From contig CAIRTT010000018.1 in NCBI GenBank assembly GCA_903881535.1, positions 1-13,521 of the forward strand: DNA of 13,521 nt, given 5' to 3'. Below the pieces are notes generated by a model. That model saw nothing but the letters and a program-made list of their open reading frames with translations, did no database searches and had not been told where the DNA came from. This DNA comes from an uncultured Armatimonadota bacterium (lineage in GTDB: Bacteria > Armatimonadota > Armatimonadia > Armatimonadales > Armatimonadaceae). Shown piece by piece: positions 11,948 to 13,521 of the stretch; the stretch's first letter is position 1; the number at the start of each line of letters is the position of its first letter. Position numbers and translations under genes: made by a program.

Positions 11948-13521
11948 CTAACGGCTGTAGACAACCGTTTTACGCGGTCCGATGGTGACTTTAACGCCAT
12001 CGGAGAAGCGAACAACCCGCGCCTTCGCGCCGCCATTGAAGGCGATGTAGGTCCGCTTGCCGTCATTTTTAAAGACTGCATAGGTCGGAATATCTGCCGT
12101 GACAGCTGAATCGACTCGCCCCAATTTGTTAATGGTCTGCATCCACTGGTAGTAATTCGCCCGCGAGTTACCCGCTTCGATTTCCTGTTTGTCAAAATCG
12201 GATGCTGCAAATGCGCCCGCCGGGTCGGCGAGGACTTGGTACATTTGGATGACATCCGCCCAGCCGCCGAGCTGCTTTCCGATGCGTGGCGGCAGGCTTT
12301 GATCCCGCTTGGCATCCTTTTTATCGAAGGCAATGCGCTCGCGTTCAAGGACATTTACAAATGGCTTAATCGCCGTTCCGTGCGTCCCGAGATACAGACT
12401 CCCACTCTGCAGTGGCAGGATATTGATGCCGTGCATATGGATGGGATCGCCTGAGAACCACGTCGCGTACACGGCTTTTGCCCCCCAAACCATGCTGGCG
12501 TACTGCGGCGTAAAGGCATCGGGGTAGTTTTTGTGGATGCCAAACCAGTAGCTGTCGATGGCATCCTTTTCGGTCACATAAAGGTAAATACCAGCATCCC
12601 GGATGGCCTTATTCCCCGTCAGCTCGCCCCAAAGAATCAGCCCCGTCCACGCATTCATCGCTTCGCTGCTGGACTCATTGTTGTTTCCATCCGCGAAATC
12701 GCCTTTGCCATCCGCCCAGGTGTGGCCTTCATAAATGTCAAAGTTGCGCAAAAATGGAAACATTGGGTCGGTGCGGCTTGGGTTTGCGCAGTCCCGGATG
12801 AGGATTTCTACCATCGGTCCCCACTTAGCCTTGGAACCCCACTGTGGATCCTGTCGGAGGACTTCGGCGGCGGCCCGTATGAAGTAGCCGTAGTGGAAAT
12901 GATGGTCGTTTAAGGCTTCATCCGACCCAAAGCTTGCCGGATACCCGATCAGCGTCCCCCATGGCTTGTTGTAGTAGAAGATGCCTTTGGGCATCCCGGA
13001 TGCGTTGAAGTAGTCCTCGAGTAGGGCCTTTACCTTGTCGAGAGCCTGCTTTTGGGCAGGTTTGTTGTTGGTGGCATCGGCGATGGCAGAGAGTGTCGCG
13101 AGCTTGCCGAGCGCCTTGCCGGTCCAGTAGGTATCGGCGATGTCGAATTTATACGTCGCTGCTTCATCCGTTACAAAACGGGACAGGCGTGCGGGTTCGG
13201 GGATGCCGACATCGGGGATGACCGGAAGTACTCCCTGAAACGGCGTTGTAGTCGTGAAGCCGTTGCCTTCGGCGAGCTGTATCTCCCCGCGGCTGGTGCG
13301 GTAGGTCTGTCCGGTGAGCGTGTCCTTGGAGCGCAGCGCCTGATGTGGCAACAGACAATAAAGCGTTTTTGTGCCCGTGCCTTGCATCGGCTTTGTCGTG
13401 ATGGCGTAGCGCGATGTGACAACCGACTTTGCTTCGTTATACTGCCACACAACCTTGGAGTCGGTGACGTGGTTGTGTGCGACGGCGGCAAAGCGGGCGA
13501 TGGTTTCAGGCTTTCGATCGG
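11948..13521 (-). CDS. GH81 endo-beta-1,3-glucanase (N-terminus beyond window)
   Basis: 524 codons are visible; the frame stays open to the window edge and the visible part already begins within the family's N-terminal beta-domain (RFAAVAHNHVTDSKVVWQYNE), so the start and any signal peptide lie outside. Family signatures: TDTYWTGKAL-like DTYWTGK, the (alpha/alpha) barrel motif NDHHFHYGYF with the general-acid Asp at codon 12907-12905, and NNNESSSEAMNAW with glutamates at 12676-12674 and 12664-12662. The ExxxE spacing and the 77-residue distance from the Asp agree, as I recall, with the acidic trio described in GH81 structures. The enzyme hydrolyses beta-1,3-glucan (laminarin, curdlan, callose) with inversion. 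The C-terminal end is a short beta module (YIAFNGGAKARVVRF). It is the first visible gene of the minus-strand run; the PQQ-like gene follows after 39 bp. Confidence 0.93.
   Translation of the reverse strand, partial: DRKPETIARFAAVAHNHVTDSKVVWQYNEAKSVVTSRYAITTKPMQGTGTKTLYCLLPHQALRSKDTLTGQTYRTSRGEIQLAEGNGFTTTTPFQGVLPVIPDVGIPEPARLSRFVTDEAATYKFDIADTYWTGKALGKLATLSAIADATNNKPAQKQALDKVKALLEDYFNASGMPKGIFYYNKPWGTLIGYPASFGSDEALNDHHFHYGYFIRAAAEVLRQDPQWGSKAKWGPMVEILIRDCANPSRTDPMFPFLRNFDIYEGHTWADGKGDFADGNNNESSSEAMNAWTGLILWGELTGNKAIRDAGIYLYVTEKDAIDSYWFGIHKNYPDAFTPQYASMVWGAKAVYATWFSGDPIHMHGINILPLQSGSLYLGTHGTAIKPFVNVLERERIAFDKKDAKRDQSLPPRIGKQLGGWADVIQMYQVLADPAGAFAASDFDKQEIEAGNSRANYYQWMQTINKLGRVDSAVTADIPTYAVFKNDGKRTYIAFNGGAKARVVRFSDGVKVTIGPRKTVVYSR

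Overview
The window is dense bacterial chromosomal DNA of moderately high G+C. The gene content combines polysaccharide and sugar-acid enzymes, several beta-propeller proteins (PQQ-like, NHL, glycosidase-like), an HGSNAT-like membrane acyltransferase and a small secreted Ig-like protein. This suits a free-living heterotroph of the Armatimonadota / Planctomycetota / Verrucomicrobiota kind. That placement is an impression from gene families; there is no rRNA or marker gene to settle it.

Layout. Positions 1-3124 (+): the tail of an unidentified gene, then a tight operon of an SGNH esterase with a GxDLY-type N-terminal domain, an SDR-type NAD-dependent oxidoreductase and a DHDPS/NAL-family aldolase, with 3-6 bp gaps and one 14-bp overlap. 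Positions 3128-4090 (-): a CorA magnesium channel converging on that operon. Positions 4091-5853: an NHL beta-propeller gene (-) surrounded by duplication debris. Downstream are three degenerate copies of its last 31 codons, and upstream is a duplicated 60-bp promoter cassette. Positions 5794-6264: a small exported Ig-like protein with its own strong terminator. Positions 6608-13521 (-): a run of six genes, in transcription order GH81 beta-1,3-glucanase (cut by the window edge), PQQ-like propeller, two-domain sulfurtransferase, GyrI-like ligand-binding domain, glycosidase-like five-bladed propeller, and HGSNAT-like acyltransferase. The last four are packed with 1-8 bp gaps and probably start from a promoter at about 10535-10560.

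How the genes may work together. The + operon looks like a deacylation/oxidation/aldol-cleavage module for an acylated sugar or sugar acid, but the substrate cannot be read from sequence. The GH81 enzyme would attack beta-1,3-glucans (laminarin, curdlan, callose). The glycosidase-like propeller and the sugar-type acyltransferase are translationally coupled and may act on the same glycan.

Most unusual signals: (i) the NHL 3'-tail array, whose copies differ from the gene almost only at synonymous positions, so it seems to be the wreck of paralogous genes; (ii) the sulfurtransferase start, with TATAAT about one leaderless distance before the ATG and a perfect 18-bp palindrome where the -35 should be; (iii) a perfect 11-bp hairpin inside the glycosidase-like gene; (iv) roughly six-fold excess of GGATG/CATCC in the stretches counted, in all reading frames. 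No CRISPR array, tRNA, rRNA, transposase or complete defence system was seen.
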